From: Cryobacterium flavum
GTDB taxonomy: Bacteria > Actinomycetota > Actinomycetes > Actinomycetales > Microbacteriaceae
Length of the DNA stretch: 64,000 nucleotides
Direction of reading: 5' to 3'
Assembly: GCF_900103805.1 (NCBI RefSeq)
Contig: NZ_FNIB01000003.1
Span: forward strand, 76,987 to 140,986
Positions 1 to 8,627 of this stretch are shown here, one piece after another. The notes below the pieces were generated by a model. It was given only the letters and a program-made list of their open reading frames with translations. It was not told the origin of the DNA and ran no database searches. The position numbers and the translations under genes are program-made. Every line of letters begins with the position of its first letter. Positions within the stretch are counted from its first letter, which is position 1.

Positions 1-1084
1 CGAGGTCGGTCTCACGGAACGCGACCCGGGCACGTGGAGGGGCGTCGGAGACTCGGGCCGTGCCGGACGCCCGGGTCGCGGCGCCGTCGGCGCCGGGGAC
101 CGGGTTGGCCGCGGCGGCGGACAGGTACGCATCGAAAACGTTGCTCATGATGGCGCGGTCGAGGGTGGTGAACCAGCCGTTGAGGCTGTAGCCGCCGTTA
201 TTGAGGGTGCCGAAGGTGAGCCAGCTGCGCCGTTCGGTCGGGGCCTCGCCGGGCGCGCTGCCGTCGGGGGCGAGGCGAGCTTTCCACTGGATGCCCTGCT
301 GCCGCAGCAACTCCGGCGCAAACGCGATGCCAGCACCGGGGAGCCCCTCGGTTTCGGGGATGATCGCACCGGAGCCGCTGGCCACCAGAGAGCGTTCGAC
401 CCGGTCGAGGTCCTCCACCAGCACGGAGGAGCGCAGGCCGTCGAGCACCTGCACGATCACCCGGGCCTGCTCCAGGCCGAGCTCCCCGCCCTGCAGGGCC
501 TCCCCGAGCACCGGGTAGGTGGGGGCCAGCGGGCGGCCGAGCAGCATCCGCTGCCCAGCCTTCTCACCGAGCACGGCCCGCTGACGTACTTCGGAGCGAG
601 AGAGGCGGGCGAGGGTGCAGACCAGCTCGACGCCGCTGCGGCAGCCGAGCCGACGGGCCAGCGTCGGCGCAGCCAGAGACGCCGCCGCACACGCCACGCT
701 CGGAGAAGCCGCAGCAGCCTCCGGTGCCACGGAGTCCGGTGCCACGGCCTGCGCTTCAGCATCGCTCTCAGCTGCACTCCGGTCGGCACTCCGGTCGGCA
801 CTCTGGGCAGACGACGCCTGGGCAACCGCAGTCTCGGCGGCGCTTTTTGCAGCGGCGGCATCGAAGTATTCGGAGCGGCGCAGCACATCGGACGTGGAGA
901 GCACCCGGGCACCGTCGACGACCCGGCCCACGCTCTCGATCGCGAGCAGCATGCTCAGCGATTCTTCATCACCGAGCAGCCCGAAGGACACCCCGCTCAA
1001 CGCCGCCAGCAACGCATCCCGAGCCTGCTCCACCGCGGCAATGACGGGGTTCGAACTGGCCTCGCTCGGGTTTTCCATGAACAT
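1..1084 (-). CDS. DUF222/HNH (13E12-repeat type) protein, N-terminal part, cut by window edge
   Basis: The frame stays open from the ATG at 1084 to the first base, so only the N-terminal 361 residues are seen. It is nearly identical to the complete gene at 24112-25986: base 1 here matches about 24924 there. The DUF222 helical region is present; the C-terminal HNH nuclease lies outside the window. The copies differ mainly in an Ala-rich linker at about 700-870, where this copy is 21 bp (7 codons) longer and in frame. The start was chosen because AAGGAGG sits 11 nt upstream; the ATG at 1093 is only 2 nt from it. The family resembles mycobacterial REP13E12 proteins, whose role is unsettled. Confidence 0.8.
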   Translation of the reverse strand, partial: MFMENPSEASSNPVIAAVEQARDALLAALSGVSFGLLGDEESLSMLLAIESVGRVVDGARVLSTSDVLRRSEYFDAAAAKSAAETAVAQASSAQSADRSADRSAAESDAEAQAVAPDSVAPEAAAASPSVACAAASLAAPTLARRLGCRSGVELVCTLARLSRSEVRQRAVLGEKAGQRMLLGRPLAPTYPVLGEALQGGELGLEQARVIVQVLDGLRSSVLVEDLDRVERSLVASGSGAIIPETEGLPGAGIAFAPELLRQQGIQWKARLAPDGSAPGEAPTERRSWLTFGTLNNGGYSLNGWFTTLDRAIMSNVFDAYLSAAAANPVPGADGAATRASGTARVSDAPPRARVAFRETDL

Positions 1085-1093
1085 GGTCGCCAT

Positions 1094-1525
1094 TGCCTCC
1101 TTGACACCCATTCTACCGCAAATCGAACACAAAAGCGAGAGAAACTCAGATAAATTCTCAGCACTAAATTTGACCGCCTGATCCGAATTTATCGACGCTG
1201 GTACCACTGCTAAGGCACAAGACTTGATAGCAGCTCGTATTTCATCGCCGCAGCGATTTAGTTCCGACGTGGTGGTGTAGAAGTAATGAGCGATTTCTCG
1301 TCACAAATACGTACCGAAAGTTCGCGCATGTCCCACGTCACCGCCCATCAGCATTGCTGCCGTTCCGCGTCGCCGATGCCCGAGTGCGATGTTCGACCGC
1401 GGCGATCGACTTTGCTGAGTTGACTCGTGGCCAACCCGCCGGAACTCCGACGACTCGGCTCAGCCTGCACTCATACCCGGCCAGTACGACAAGCTCACTG
1501 TCAGCTCGGAGGACTCCGCACCTCA
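1094..1525. other. Intergenic stretch without a recognizable gene
   Basis: About 430 bp with lower GC than its flanks near 1130-1320. Only the first 50 bp can be explained: they match the upstream region of the other DUF222 gene at 25996-26045, including a TAGAAT hexamer (minus strand, 1115-1110) that could be a -10 element. No tRNA, repeat or convincing small ORF was found in the rest. Confidence 0.5.
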
Positions 1526-2014
1526 CTAGCCGTCGCGCACGTCCTGCAGAAAGTTGCGTACGTGCTCGCCCAGCGCTTCGATGCGCTGCTGCCGTGCGGC
1601 CTCAACGTCGAAGCCGATGTAGGCGACAGAGGGAAGCTTGCGAACGTTCACCGAACACTCGAAATTGGCACAGGCCAGAATGCCGATGGTGTCGCCGTTT
1701 CGCCCGGCCTGCCCCGCGCGTTTGGTACTGAAGAACGCCACCTCATTGGGCAGCTGCACGTCATTGCACCACGAGCACTGCGGTCGCGTAGTCATCTTTC
1801 CCTTGCGCTCGCGCAGCAGTAGCCCGACCGGGTCGTCATCGAGCAGGGCGATGATGTAGCCGATGCCGGGAGCCTTGGGGTCACGCCAGCCGAGATAGTC
1901 GAGCTTGTCCCAGGCGAGCGTTGCCAGGTTTGACGGCAGGGTCACCGCCTTGCGCTCACTCAAGGAAGCGTTGATGAACGCGGCCCGGATATCCGTTTCG
2001 GTGAGCGGGAGCAT
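1526..2014 (-). CDS. FBP domain protein (treble-clef zinc finger, EF-G-binding type)
   Basis: A 162-residue protein resembling the actinobacterial FBP_C family, named after the elongation factor G-binding proteins FusB/FBP. A four-Cys zinc site is visible as CSWC near residue 82 and a C-x4-C pair near residue 117. The N-terminal half (LTETDIRAAF, LGWRDPKAPGIGY) is typical of the family. By analogy it may act on ribosome-bound EF-G, but actinobacterial members are uncharacterized. It is monocistronic, with 84 bp to the next gene. Confidence 0.8.
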   Translation of the reverse strand: MLPLTETDIRAAFINASLSERKAVTLPSNLATLAWDKLDYLGWRDPKAPGIGYIIALLDDDPVGLLLRERKGKMTTRPQCSWCNDVQLPNEVAFFSTKRAGQAGRNGDTIGILACANFECSVNVRKLPSVAYIGFDVEAARQQRIEALGEHVRNFLQDVRDG

Positions 2015-2098
2015 GTGAAGCCTTGTCTGTCGGGTGCGCGTTTGGGCAGTTTGTCCAGACTACGCTTGCGGTCGCCACGCGTGCAGCGGTGACTCGAG

Positions 2099-2389
2099 TC
2101 AAGGGCCGCTGGCCAGCGTGACGACGAGGATCAGGCATTGGATCAGGGCGAATCCCCAGACGGCGGAAACGATGGCCCACCAGAAGTGACGGGTGCGTAC
2201 CGCGAACACCGCACCGCCCAGGCCCAAAACGATGGGAACCACAAAGAGCCAGAGGGGTCTGTTGGCTCCCGATTCGGTCCAGTCCGGTATGAGTGCCACG
2301 ACGATGAGCGCCAAAACCATGAGCCACCAGGTGGCAACGGGCCGGTTGGTCTCATTCGAATTGCGGCCGGATGTTTGGGCGGTAGACAT
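2099..2389 (-). CDS. Small three-helix membrane protein
   Basis: A 96-residue protein with a polar N-terminus of about 18 residues followed by three hydrophobic stretches (near 20-36, 45-65 and 70-92), so probably an inner-membrane protein with three helices. I do not recognize the family. It begins 18 bp after the phospholipase A2 gene on the same strand, suggesting cotranscription, but nothing in the sequence links it to lipid metabolism. Confidence 0.65.
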   Translation of the reverse strand: MSTAQTSGRNSNETNRPVATWWLMVLALIVVALIPDWTESGANRPLWLFVVPIVLGLGGAVFAVRTRHFWWAIVSAVWGFALIQCLILVVTLASGP

Positions 2390-2407
2390 AATGCGAATTC
2401 TCCCGTC

Positions 2408-3031
2408 TTAAGCGAACGGATTACACAGACAATAGGTGAAGTAGGTGCTGACGGCAGCGGCCATAACACGCTCTCCGGACGTCATACGATAAATGTTATT
2501 GCGAATGTCGAGAACAATCTGGCGGTCACACGAGCAAGCGAAATAGCCGCGTGCAGCGTAGCAATAGTCATGGGTCTGGCAGATGGAGTCGAGCACGTCG
2601 ACAGCGTTACCGCCACCGTGGCCCGGACCGCACCAATTGCCCCAGATCGGAACGCTCAGCATGGTGGTCATTTGGTTCTCGCTCGCTCCGCGTTGCGAGA
2701 CCGCGAGCTGATTGATCAGGCTACCGATCTCACGAGTGGCAGCGGATGCCCCGGCTTCTTCTGCAGCAGCCATGTCGAAGTACGTGGACTCGTCTGCGGC
2801 CGTGCGCATGTACTGCAGGGCCAGATTGAGCTGCTCGTCGAATTGGCTCCCGAGCGCGTCGTTGTGTGCCGTTCCATCCCCGGGGGGAGGCAAAGTGTGC
2901 GACGGTGGCCCCGGCGGTAAAGCTTGTGCTGCGGGAGACGACGTAAAGCCCAGTATTGCTACCAGGGCCAGTGCCAGTGCCAGCCATGCCCAGACTGGCC
3001 GCACAGCGCGCCGTTTAGCTAATCCAATCAC
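2408..3031 (-). CDS. Secreted phospholipase A2 family protein
   Basis: An approximately 207-residue exported protein. A basic start and hydrophobic segment ending at an AQA-like site form a signal peptide, followed by a Pro-rich linker, a helical region, and a phospholipase A2 core. The core shows the calcium loop GNWCGPGHGGG and the catalytic CQTHDYCY (His-Asp), then further Cys residues (YFACSCD, YCLCN) likely in disulfides. It would hydrolyse the sn-2 ester of phospholipids outside the cell. The GTG at 3031 was chosen because a GGGGGG run lies 7 nt upstream; the frame also opens at a GTG at 3067. A small membrane protein follows in the same direction. Confidence 0.82.
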   Translation of the reverse strand: MIGLAKRRAVRPVWAWLALALALVAILGFTSSPAAQALPPGPPSHTLPPPGDGTAHNDALGSQFDEQLNLALQYMRTAADESTYFDMAAAEEAGASAATREIGSLINQLAVSQRGASENQMTTMLSVPIWGNWCGPGHGGGNAVDVLDSICQTHDYCYAARGYFACSCDRQIVLDIRNNIYRMTSGERVMAAAVSTYFTYCLCNPFA

Positions 3032-3090
3032 GATTGAACCCCCCAATGTTTCACGTACCCTATTCACCTAGCTATGTATTCGCATATCAC

Positions 3091-3102
3091 GTTAGGCCTA
3101 AC
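3091..3102. promoter_or_regulatory. Perfect 12-bp palindrome upstream of the phospholipase gene
   Basis: GTTAGGCCTAAC is a perfect palindrome 60 bp upstream of the phospholipase start, in the divergent space shared with the oxidoreductase gene. It resembles the core of DtxR/IdeR iron boxes (GTTAG-S-CTAAC) but has one extra central base, so an iron regulator is only a possibility. Confidence 0.35.
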
Positions 3103-3277
3103 CCGCGAATGGGTCAAGGATTGGCACGGGAATTCGCTATTGGTTATCGGCGAGATTCGCGTAATTCCTTCTGAAAGCAATTAAAAGACTAACGGAATCT
3201 TGTCCTTAATGGATGTGCCGGCGTCGCTCCCGCGGTCGATCGAGAGCAATTTGTCGTTCGAGAGTACGCTGTGCCGC

Positions 3278-4246
3278 ATGAAAGCCGCCGTGTACCGCCA
3301 TTACGGACCCCCGAGCTTCGTGCACGTCGAGGAGGCGTCGCCTCCGGTGCCGAATGCAGGAGACCTGCTCGTGCGGGTCTTTGCCAGCACGGTCAATCGC
3401 ACGGACTGCGGGTTTCTCAGCGGCAAACCCCTCGTGGTGCGGCTGTTCAGCGGACTGCGAGCGCCCAGGGCGACGATTCTGGGCTGCGAATTCGCCGGCG
3501 AGATCATGGGCGTCGGTACCGGCGTCAGCGCATTCGCAGTCGGCCAGCGGGTGTTCGGCTACAACGGCGTGAAATTCGGCGGCCATGCCGAGTATCTGAC
3601 CATCGCCGAGACCGGGCTCGTTGCCGAGATCCCGGCCGGGACATCGTATGAGCAGGCAGCGCCGATCATCGAGGGCGCCCACTACGCGCTCAACATGATT
3701 CGCGCGGCACGGGTCGCGGCCGGGCAGAATGTGCTGGTCAACAGCGGTACGGGAGGTATCGGGTCGGCCGCCGTGCAACTTCTGGTGCAACTCGGCGCCC
3801 GTGTCACCGCGGTCTGTGCCACCGCCCATCTGGCCCTCGTGGAATCGCTCGGCGCCGAACGAGTCGTGGATTACCGCAGAGAGGACTTCACCGGCCTCGA
3901 CAATGAATTCAACGTTGTGCTCGATGCTGTCGGCAAGAGCTCCTTCGGACGGTGCCGGAGACTTCTCGTTCCGGGAGGAATCTATGTTTCGTCGGAGCTC
4001 GGCACCCTGTGGCAGAACCCGGTTCTGGCGCTCACAACGCCCCTGCTGCGCCGGAAGCGAGTGCTGTTTCCCATTCCCCGGGACACGCGCGAGGACGCCC
4101 TATTTCTGCAGGGGCTGGTCGCCTCGGGTGAATTTCGGCCGGTGATCGATCGAAGCTACCCGCTCGAGCAGATTCGTGAAGCCTACGAGTACGTGGCGGC
4201 CGGCCAAAAGATCGGTAACGTCGTCATTCGCATGCGCGAGGAGTGA
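3278..4246 (+). CDS. Zinc-independent MDR oxidoreductase (quinone reductase-like)
   Basis: A 322-residue medium-chain dehydrogenase/reductase. The GroES-like N-terminus begins MKAAVYRHYGPPSF, and the nucleotide fold carries the NADPH-binding stretch GTGGIGSAAVQL near residue 160. The catalytic zinc Cys cluster of true alcohol dehydrogenases is absent, so an NAD(P)H:quinone or enone reductase is likely. The frame is open 26 codons upstream, but the start at 3278 matches the family's usual N-terminus. The last 23 bp overlap the 3' end of the convergent CGNR gene. Confidence 0.8.
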   Translation: MKAAVYRHYGPPSFVHVEEASPPVPNAGDLLVRVFASTVNRTDCGFLSGKPLVVRLFSGLRAPRATILGCEFAGEIMGVGTGVSAFAVGQRVFGYNGVKFGGHAEYLTIAETGLVAEIPAGTSYEQAAPIIEGAHYALNMIRAARVAAGQNVLVNSGTGGIGSAAVQLLVQLGARVTAVCATAHLALVESLGAERVVDYRREDFTGLDNEFNVVLDAVGKSSFGRCRRLLVPGGIYVSSELGTLWQNPVLALTTPLLRRKRVLFPIPRDTREDALFLQGLVASGEFRPVIDRSYPLEQIREAYEYVAAGQKIGNVVIRMREE

Positions 4247-4808
4247 CCGCAGCAGTAGTTCCGACGGCCTGACGCTCGCGGAATGCGATCATGTTCATGC
4301 GGTTACCGCAGCGCACGCTGCAGAAACGCTTAGACCCATTGCGGGAGAGGTCGAGAACCAGGCCGGTGCAGTCATCCGCTTCGCAGATTCGCAGGCGCCG
4401 CATTTCGTCGCTGCGAATCACGTCGATCAGTGCCAGGGCAGCCTCCACGCGCATCCGCTCGCCGAGGGGTGCCTCGGGCACCGTCGCGTGCAGGTGCCAG
4501 TCCGACACGTCGTGGCGGGCGAGCTGGGGGAGGGCCCTGGCCTCGCGCAGGATGCGGTTGACCTCGGTGACCGCATCATCGCGGTCGAGGGTCCAGACCC
4601 GGCGAAGCAGCGCGCGGGTCTGCCGCACGTCGAGCAGTTCGGCATCGTTGCCGTCGATGCGGCCGGTGAACGGAATCGGCGCGAGCAGCGCGGCGAGGTC
4701 GGCGACCGTTTCGAGTTCGTCACGGCCACTGCGCGAAGCGCCCGGATCGGTGTCGCCCAGAAGCACCACGAATTCGAGAGCCTCCTCAGTGTCAGGGGCA
4801 AAATGCAA
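4224..4808 (-). CDS. CGNR zinc-finger (ABATE domain) putative regulator
   Basis: A 194-residue protein with an N-terminal ABATE-like helical region and a C-terminal CGNR zinc finger seen as CEADDC...RFCSVRCGNRMNM. These proteins are treated as stress-linked transcriptional regulators, with the finger as the DNA-binding part. The start is TTG at 4808, supported by AAGGAG five bases upstream. The gene is divergent from the EamA transporter (85 bp gap) and overlaps the convergent oxidoreductase by 23 bp. Confidence 0.82.
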   Translation of the reverse strand: MHFAPDTEEALEFVVLLGDTDPGASRSGRDELETVADLAALLAPIPFTGRIDGNDAELLDVRQTRALLRRVWTLDRDDAVTEVNRILREARALPQLARHDVSDWHLHATVPEAPLGERMRVEAALALIDVIRSDEMRRLRICEADDCTGLVLDLSRNGSKRFCSVRCGNRMNMIAFRERQAVGTTAAVTPRACE

Positions 4809-4893
4809 GTTGACTCCTTAACAAATCGGTTCTACTGTCAGTGGCGTAGGCCAGTTTAGACCATGACGGGCCCGTGTCGTCCGAAGGAGAAGC

Positions 4894-5913
4894 ATGAAGA
4901 TCTCGTCCCTGCCGGGAGGCCTGATCGTCGCCGCCCTTGCCGCCATCTCGTTTGGAACATCAGGCGCTCTGGTCAAGCCGATGCTCGAGGCCGGCTGGTC
5001 ACCGACGGCGGCCGTGACAGCCCGCGCGTTGACCGCCGGGCTCGTGCTGCTGCCGCTCGCGCTGTATTCGCTGCGCGGGCGTTGGGCTGCCCTGTGGCTG
5101 GGCCGCTGGCGGGTGCTCGGAATGGGCATCGTCGGTGTTGCGTGCACGCAACTGGCCTATTTTGCCGCGCTGCAGACCATTCCGGTCACGACCGCGCTGC
5201 TCATTGAATTTCTCGCACCGCTAATTCTGGTCGGCTTTGTCTGGGTGACGACCAAACGGATGCCGCGCCGCACGGTTTTGCTCGGCTCGACTCTCGCCGT
5301 AGGCGGGCTGCTCCTCGTGATCGGGCCCGGCGCCATTCGGGCCGTCGATCCGGTGGGAGTGCTGTTCGCCTTCGGCGCGGCCATCGCCTGCGCCGTGTTC
5401 TTCGTGGTGGCCGCCCGCCCTGCCCAAGGCTTGCCGCCGATCGCGCTGGCGGCGTTCGGGCTGCTGGTCGGGGGTGGTGTGCTGGGTTTGCTCGGCCTGA
5501 CCGGCCTGCTCCCGTTCACCGCATCGCTTCGTGACCTGTCCCTGCTCGGCACGGTCGTGCCGTGGTGGGTGCCGCTGCTCGCCCTGGCGACTATCAGTAC
5601 CGCGATCGCCTATGCGGCCGGCATCACGGCGGCGGGAATTCTCGGGTCGAGGCTCGCCTCGTTCGTGGGCCTGCTCGAGGTTATCTTCGCGTCGCTCTTC
5701 GCCTGGCTGCTGCTGGGCGAAGTGCTGACGCCGCTGCAACTGCTCGGTGGGGTCCTGATTCTGGGAGGCATCGCAGCCGTGGGGGAGGAGCGCGTCGAAC
5801 TGGCCGCCGAGGCGCTGCCGCCCGACGAGCCGGAACTGCCGCACGCGCCCGGGGACGCGCAACGCGACGAGGCCGCCGCCTCCGATGCGGCGAAAGCCGA
5901 CGCATCCGCTTAG
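4894..5913 (+). CDS. EamA/DMT family transporter
   Basis: A 339-residue membrane protein with about ten hydrophobic helices in two EamA repeats (residues about 10-145 and 155-290), plus a hydrophilic Ala/Glu/Asp-rich tail of about 45 residues. DMT members export amino acids or other small metabolites; the substrate cannot be read from sequence. GAAGGAG lies 5 nt before the ATG. The last 4 bp overlap the convergent membrane protein gene. Confidence 0.85.
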   Translation: MKISSLPGGLIVAALAAISFGTSGALVKPMLEAGWSPTAAVTARALTAGLVLLPLALYSLRGRWAALWLGRWRVLGMGIVGVACTQLAYFAALQTIPVTTALLIEFLAPLILVGFVWVTTKRMPRRTVLLGSTLAVGGLLLVIGPGAIRAVDPVGVLFAFGAAIACAVFFVVAARPAQGLPPIALAAFGLLVGGGVLGLLGLTGLLPFTASLRDLSLLGTVVPWWVPLLALATISTAIAYAAGITAAGILGSRLASFVGLLEVIFASLFAWLLLGEVLTPLQLLGGVLILGGIAAVGEERVELAAEALPPDEPELPHAPGDAQRDEAAASDAAKADASA

Positions 5914-6548
5914 GCGATCAGCACCGGGGCCGGATCGTCGATGGTCGGTGGGTTCAGCACGACCTCGAGGGCGTCAGCACGGCCGAGCGAACCGGGATAG
6001 TTGTAGCGGGCAAAGCGCCCGGTGGGGTCATTGGGGGTCTGCGGAACGGCAATCGACGACCGGCGGATGATCTCCGCAACGATGTCGGTCACCGCGGTCG
6101 GCAGCGTCTGTGCGGTGCGACCGCGCAGGCGAACGGATGCCCGTGGCCCGCTCTCCGCGCCGAACCGCAGCGTGAGCATGCGGGTGTGGGCGCGCTTTCG
6201 GTCGAACATTTCGAGTCGGGCCCACACGATGTCAGCCAGCGGCACGACTCGGCGGCCGGCCCGCAGTTCGTTCCTGTCGAAGCTCACCCAGGCCTGCGGG
6301 TAGCGCAGTCGCTGCACCAGGTAGAGCACCAGGAACACCGGCACGATGGCTCCGAGGGCCATCAGGAAACCCCACCAGATCGAGATATCGAAACTTCGAG
6401 CGGTCGTGGTTCCGAGATTGATCGGCACGATGCCGAGCATGATGCCGTTCAGCGGGGTTACCGCGAAGGTGCCCCACCAACCGGCCCGGTCCAGTCGCAG
6501 CCAGCCTGCAGGCAGCGGCTCTGGAGTCGGCGCGGTGGATTCGCTCAT
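5910..6548 (-). CDS. Membrane protein of unknown function with two helices
   Basis: A 212-residue protein. Two transmembrane helices (about residues 28-48 and 56-80) are followed by a soluble region of about 130 residues rich in beta-type sequence (AWVSFDRNELRAGRRVVPLADI), reminiscent of bacterial PH-like domains, though I cannot assign it firmly. It lies 44 bp downstream of the response regulator on the same strand and might share its transcript. Confidence 0.65.
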   Translation of the reverse strand: MSESTAPTPEPLPAGWLRLDRAGWWGTFAVTPLNGIMLGIVPINLGTTTARSFDISIWWGFLMALGAIVPVFLVLYLVQRLRYPQAWVSFDRNELRAGRRVVPLADIVWARLEMFDRKRAHTRMLTLRFGAESGPRASVRLRGRTAQTLPTAVTDIVAEIIRRSSIAVPQTPNDPTGRFARYNYPGSLGRADALEVVLNPPTIDDPAPVLIA

Positions 6549-6592
6549 GCCTGCAACGTACCAGGCACCGCCCTGTGCTCGGGCGGCGAGCG

Positions 6593-7258
6593 TCAGACCA
6601 GGCCGGCATCGTGAACGCAGCGGGCGATGTGCACCCGGTTGGCGGCGTCGAGTTTCGTGAACAGGTGCCCGACATGCGTCTTGACCGTGGCGACGCCCAT
6701 GAACAGTTCGGCGGCGATCTCCGCATTCGAAAGCCCGCGCCCGATCGCGATCGCCACCTCGGTTTCGCGTTCGGTCAGTTGGCCGAGCACGGTCTGAGCA
6801 CGCTGCTGCCGGTCATCCGGGGCACGGATCACGGTCGCGATGAGCTGAGCGGTGACGCTCGGCGACAGCATCGGCTCTCCGTGGACGACCCGGCGCACCG
6901 CTGCGACGAGCTCGGCCGGCGGGGTGTCCTTGAGGAGAAAACCTGCGGCACCGTGCCGCAGGGCGGTGAGCACCATTTCGTCGGTGTCGAAGGTGGTCAG
7001 CACGATCACCCTGGCGGGGTCGCCGCGTTTCTGCAGCGCGCGGGTGGCCGCCAGTCCGTCCAGAAGCGGCATGCGGATGTCCATGAGGACGACATCGGGG
7101 GTCTCCCGGCCGATCAGTTCGAGCGCGGCGTGGCCGTCGCTGGCCTCCCCGACGATCTCGATCGCCGGGTCTCCGCCCAGAATGAGGCGCAGACCGGTGC
7201 GCACCAGGGCGTCGTCGTCAACGAGCACTACTCGCACGCTCAGGTCCATGGCAGCCAT
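6593..7258 (-). CDS. NarL/FixJ family response regulator
   Basis: A 221-residue protein with an N-terminal receiver domain (acidic pocket VDDD, phosphoacceptor Asp in VVLMDIRMP, Lys in LLKDTPP) and a C-terminal LuxR-type helix-turn-helix (LTERETEV...SNAEIAAELFMGVATVKTHV). It overlaps the end of the histidine kinase gene by 19 bp if the first ATG is used; a second ATG at 7249 is possible. It likely controls the divergent ABC exporter at 8628-10324, the usual arrangement for such pairs. Confidence 0.9.
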   Translation of the reverse strand: MAAMDLSVRVVLVDDDALVRTGLRLILGGDPAIEIVGEASDGHAALELIGRETPDVVLMDIRMPLLDGLAATRALQKRGDPARVIVLTTFDTDEMVLTALRHGAAGFLLKDTPPAELVAAVRRVVHGEPMLSPSVTAQLIATVIRAPDDRQQRAQTVLGQLTERETEVAIAIGRGLSNAEIAAELFMGVATVKTHVGHLFTKLDAANRVHIARCVHDAGLV

Positions 7259-8499
7259 GCTTGCAGAAGAAAGGTGCCATTGGGTTCGATGCCGTGGCGG
7301 ATGCGGCCACCGACGAGGTCGGCGCGCTCCTGCAGGCCAATCAGGCCGACGCCGCTTCCGGGCGGGCTGGCGGCGCGTGCTCGGGGATCGATCGGATTGC
7401 GCACGTCGAGGTGGAGCAGGTCGCCGGAGTGCTCGATCCAGAGGGTGACCGGCTGGCCGGTCGCGTGCTTGCGGGCGTTGGTGAGCGCTTCCTGCACGAT
7501 GCGATAGGCGGTGCGGGAGACTGTCTTCGACGGCCCGGCGGCGGCGTCTGACCAGGCCGCGACGGAGGTATCCGTCGTTTGGAGAGTGATCGCGGTGCCG
7601 GCCTCACGCGCCTCGGCTATGAGCTTGGGCAAGTCGGCGAGTGTGGGCTGCGCGGGTTCGGCCGTGCCGTCGCCAGTCTGCCCGCCGCGCAGCACGCCGA
7701 GTACCTGTCGCAGCTCGGTCAGGGCGAGGTGGGCGTTGTCCTGGATAATGCCGGCGGCCTGCGCCGTCTCGTCCCGGGTGAGATCGGTGCGATAGGTGAG
7801 TGCGCCGGCGTGCAGGGCGACGAGGGAGATGCGGTGGGCCAGTACGTCGTGCATTTCGCGGGCGATGCGGGTGCGCTCGGTGCCCCGGGCCGACTCGTCG
7901 CGCAGGGCCTGCTCGCGTTCGGCGTTCTCGGCACGCTCGCGCAGACTGATTAGCAGGTCCCGGCGCGCTCCGATGTAGAAGCCGGTGGCGACGCAGACGG
8001 CGTAGATCGCGATCGCGATCAGACCGGATGCCCAGGGCACCGGGTAGACCGCAAGATCGGCGACCCGCGCTCGCACGATCACCTCGTAGATTCCGGTGGC
8101 GAGGCACCAGATCGCGCCGACCACCACAGTCCCGCCCCAGCGACGCCGGGTGCTCATTGAGATGGCAGCCCAGATGGCCGCTGCGAGCGCTGACGCCGAC
8201 AGGGCCGAGAGCGCGGCTGTCACGGAGGCGATCACGAACGGGTGGCGACGACGCAGCGGCAGCAGGGTGAGGGCGACGACGCCGAGCAGAAGGTCGAGGA
8301 AGATGAGACCGCCAAGGACCGATTCTGACGCTGCGCTATCCGAGAACTCACCGGTGTAATCGGCGAAGACCAAGAGTAGAAACAGCAGGGCCGTTATAGC
8401 CGTCACGAGGTACCGCCAGATACGCGACCAGGGTCGCAAACCGGACGGGTGCCCGCGGTCGCTCGATTCCACAACGGTGGGAGCAGGCCAGGGGATCAT
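7240..8499 (-). CDS. Sensor histidine kinase, HisKA_3 type
   Basis: A 419-residue kinase. The N-terminal half has five to six membrane helices with almost no extracytoplasmic domain, followed by a coiled linker (RERAENAEREQAL), the HisKA_3 dimerization box REMHDVLAHRISLV with the phosphorylated His, and a HATPase_c domain (N box YRIVQEALTNARKHA, G box GSGVGLIGLQERADLV). The start at 8499 (MIPWPAPTVV) was preferred to an upstream GTG at 8538. Intramembrane-sensing kinases of this type often respond to envelope stress or membrane-active drugs. Confidence 0.88.
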   Translation of the reverse strand: MIPWPAPTVVESSDRGHPSGLRPWSRIWRYLVTAITALLFLLLVFADYTGEFSDSAASESVLGGLIFLDLLLGVVALTLLPLRRRHPFVIASVTAALSALSASALAAAIWAAISMSTRRRWGGTVVVGAIWCLATGIYEVIVRARVADLAVYPVPWASGLIAIAIYAVCVATGFYIGARRDLLISLRERAENAEREQALRDESARGTERTRIAREMHDVLAHRISLVALHAGALTYRTDLTRDETAQAAGIIQDNAHLALTELRQVLGVLRGGQTGDGTAEPAQPTLADLPKLIAEAREAGTAITLQTTDTSVAAWSDAAAGPSKTVSRTAYRIVQEALTNARKHATGQPVTLWIEHSGDLLHLDVRNPIDPRARAASPPGSGVGLIGLQERADLVGGRIRHGIEPNGTFLLQAWLPWT

Positions 8500-8627
8500 T
8501 GTCCCAGCGTATGGGGGAGCGTTCCCACCCGCCTCCACCCCGCGTCTCGTCCGCCTGCGACTAAAGGGGGAGACGATCGAGACCCCGGGTCGATCCGCCC
8601 GGCTGTCCGCGCCGCAACCATGGAGGC

